A DNA stretch of 64,000 nt from Arabidopsis thaliana (taxonomy: Eukaryota; Streptophyta; Magnoliopsida; Brassicales; Brassicaceae): positions 4,588,001 through 4,652,000 of the forward strand of contig NC_003076.8 of the NCBI RefSeq assembly GCF_000001735.4, read 5' to 3'. Position 1 is the stretch's first letter. Every line of letters begins with the position of its first letter. Both the position numbers and the translations under genes were made by a program. The notes beneath the pieces were generated by a model. The model searched no databases and was not told the DNA's origin. It saw only the letters and a list, made by a program, of their open reading frames with translations. Below are positions 62,564 to 64,000 of this stretch, piece after piece.

Positions 62564-64000
62564 CAAACTTAACAAAAAACTAAACCTTTTTAGATTCAAA
62601 TCAAACCTCTCAGGTCAGTTCCGTACCCTGCAAAACAAAGATTTAGCCTTTAGAGTATATTCATGAAACCCCAGAAAAAAAAAGCAGAAACTTTGTTTAA
62701 GATTCTGACATTATTAGAAGATGCAATTTACCTATACCTAATTCGTTAAGAAAAGGTGAAAGCTTTATCTTTGACAGATGTTGAATTATCTCACCGCTCT
62801 TTAAAATCGAAGGTTGGTAGAGATGTTTATATAAAGAAAGGAGATTCAATCACGTCACGTAATTTTCCACAACAATACGCGATTTAGTGACTTCTAGATT
62901 AAGATAAAAGTCCTATTACGAAAACCTACTCCAACACTCTAACCCACAATAAGTAAAACAAACAAAAACCAGTTTCTGACAAATCTACGAGCTTTCCAAT
63001 TTCGCCGAATTGAACTGAAACATTCTCTGATTCATCAAACCAAAGACTACCCCAAAATCGAAAAATAACATTAATTCGAGATTGAATCTCCCGACATTCA
63101 TCAGAAAATGACCCAATTCGATTGAGAGGAAAAGTTGTCTACCTTTAAACTAAACGAAGCAGAGGAATGACGAATCAGAGAAGTACTTTGAGAGAGAGTC
63201 AGAGGAGCTTCAATGGCGGATCGAATACTAAAGAGTTCGCCTTTAAAGTTTCCTCCTTTTGTTCGAAAGCAATTTCACTTTTCTTCTGTTTGTTGTATTT
63301 GGTTTGTTTCTATGAAATCATTAGGAGACTAATCACTTTTCTGTTTTTAAAAAAGTGTGAAGCACGCTAATGGTGGAAACTTCTTCTAATTTTACCCCAC
63401 ATTTTATTCTCTCTTCCAACAATTGGCCCTATAATATTATTATCGATATCCAAAGTCATAACATGGTATCAATTGACAATTTCTTTTGATTACTTGAAAT
63501 TCTTAAATTGACCATTTCTTAAAAAGTACAAATAGTCAATAACTAAACTAACATTTTTTAATTCCAAATTTTTAATCTAGAGGATTGTATTATACATATG
63601 TAAATTATATGAATAAAAAATACTTAAAGAAGGAAAACATAATCAATAATTAGTTTAAAAAATTGCAACTCAGAAGTTTAGAAATGATGTATCATATAAA
63701 TAGGACTGCCAAACAAAAAAAACTTCTTCTGTATGATTTGGGCAAATACTAATAGTATAATAACAATGCAATAAATACCTTTGGGGATGAAATGGATGGT
63801 TATCAGAAGTTTCCGACCACGTGACAATCCTATCCTATCTTCAATATCTTTCCTTCGTCGTGCGGTTAAATTGTCAATGTTCCTTAACTACGTCAATTTT
63901 TTCCCTTTTCGGATTTACTCGATAGGTACTGTTGAATATTGCACCTTGTAGACTACAAATATTGAGAGTTTGACTTTTAAATTATCATCCATTCGTCTTC
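62564..64000. other. RGLG2 leader, 5' UTR intron and promoter
   Basis: A minus-strand 5' UTR intron runs from donor AAAG/GTAGAC (63142) to acceptor TTTTGCAG (ending at 62628), 515 bases. The first non-coding exon lies upstream of 63143, and the rest to the window edge is AT-rich sequence without a recognisable gene. Confidence 0.6.

Overview
This is nuclear genomic DNA of a dicot plant, almost certainly Arabidopsis thaliana. The genes are compact and split by short AT-rich introns with GT..AG borders, and the intergenic DNA is AT-rich. The gene order (ankyrin protein, phosducin-like, CSN3, SET protein, GTE9, GeBP-like, TLC protein, mL54, PHB5, CXE16, plastid S13, MYB40, ENODL21, AGP6, CYP724A1, RGLG2) matches what I recall of the chromosome 5 interval around At5g14230 to At5g14420. 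Locus names are from memory; exon borders were read by eye from splice signals and reading frame.

Layout. 1-3882 is AT-rich with no gene I can support. 3883-30772 is gene-dense and mostly housekeeping: ankyrin protein (+), phosducin-like thioredoxin-fold protein (-), COP9 signalosome subunit CSN3 (+), SET-domain methyltransferase-like protein (+), bromodomain/NET protein GTE9 (+), GeBP-like DNA-binding protein (+), TLC membrane protein (+), mitochondrial ribosomal protein mL54 (-), prohibitin PHB5 (+, frame broken), carboxylesterase CXE16 (+) and plastid ribosomal protein S13 (-). 30773-55397 is gene-poor: a small secreted peptide (-), MYB40 (+), early nodulin-like ENODL21 (-), a decayed PPR gene (-), a BAG-like ubiquitin-domain protein without a BAG domain (+), a CCT-motif protein (-), pollen-type arabinogalactan protein AGP6 (-) and an ABHD17-like hydrolase (-). 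55398-62563 holds the brassinosteroid-type P450 CYP724A1 (+), a small basic protein (-) and the RING/copine E3 ligase RGLG2 (-).

There is no operon logic; these are independent plant genes. Two divergent pairs share short promoters: phosducin-like/CSN3 (401 bp) and mL54/PHB5 (491 bp, both mitochondrial products). Telo-box and site II (TGGGCY) motifs sit in the promoters of the housekeeping and organelle-protein genes.

The accessory layer is small but informative. It includes a PIF/Harbinger-type relic with TTA target duplications and a broken transposase C-terminus (52738-53709), a Stowaway-like MITE (47288-47520), and three tiny insertions around CYP724A1. Each of these three is only a poly(A) tract with about five bases of a TTGAC/TGATC end, flanked by 14-19 bp exact target duplications. 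I found no clearly new multi-gene system. The best leads are these footprints, the PHB5 frame break, the missing NH motif in the SET protein, and the RxSVD repeats in the hydrolase tail.
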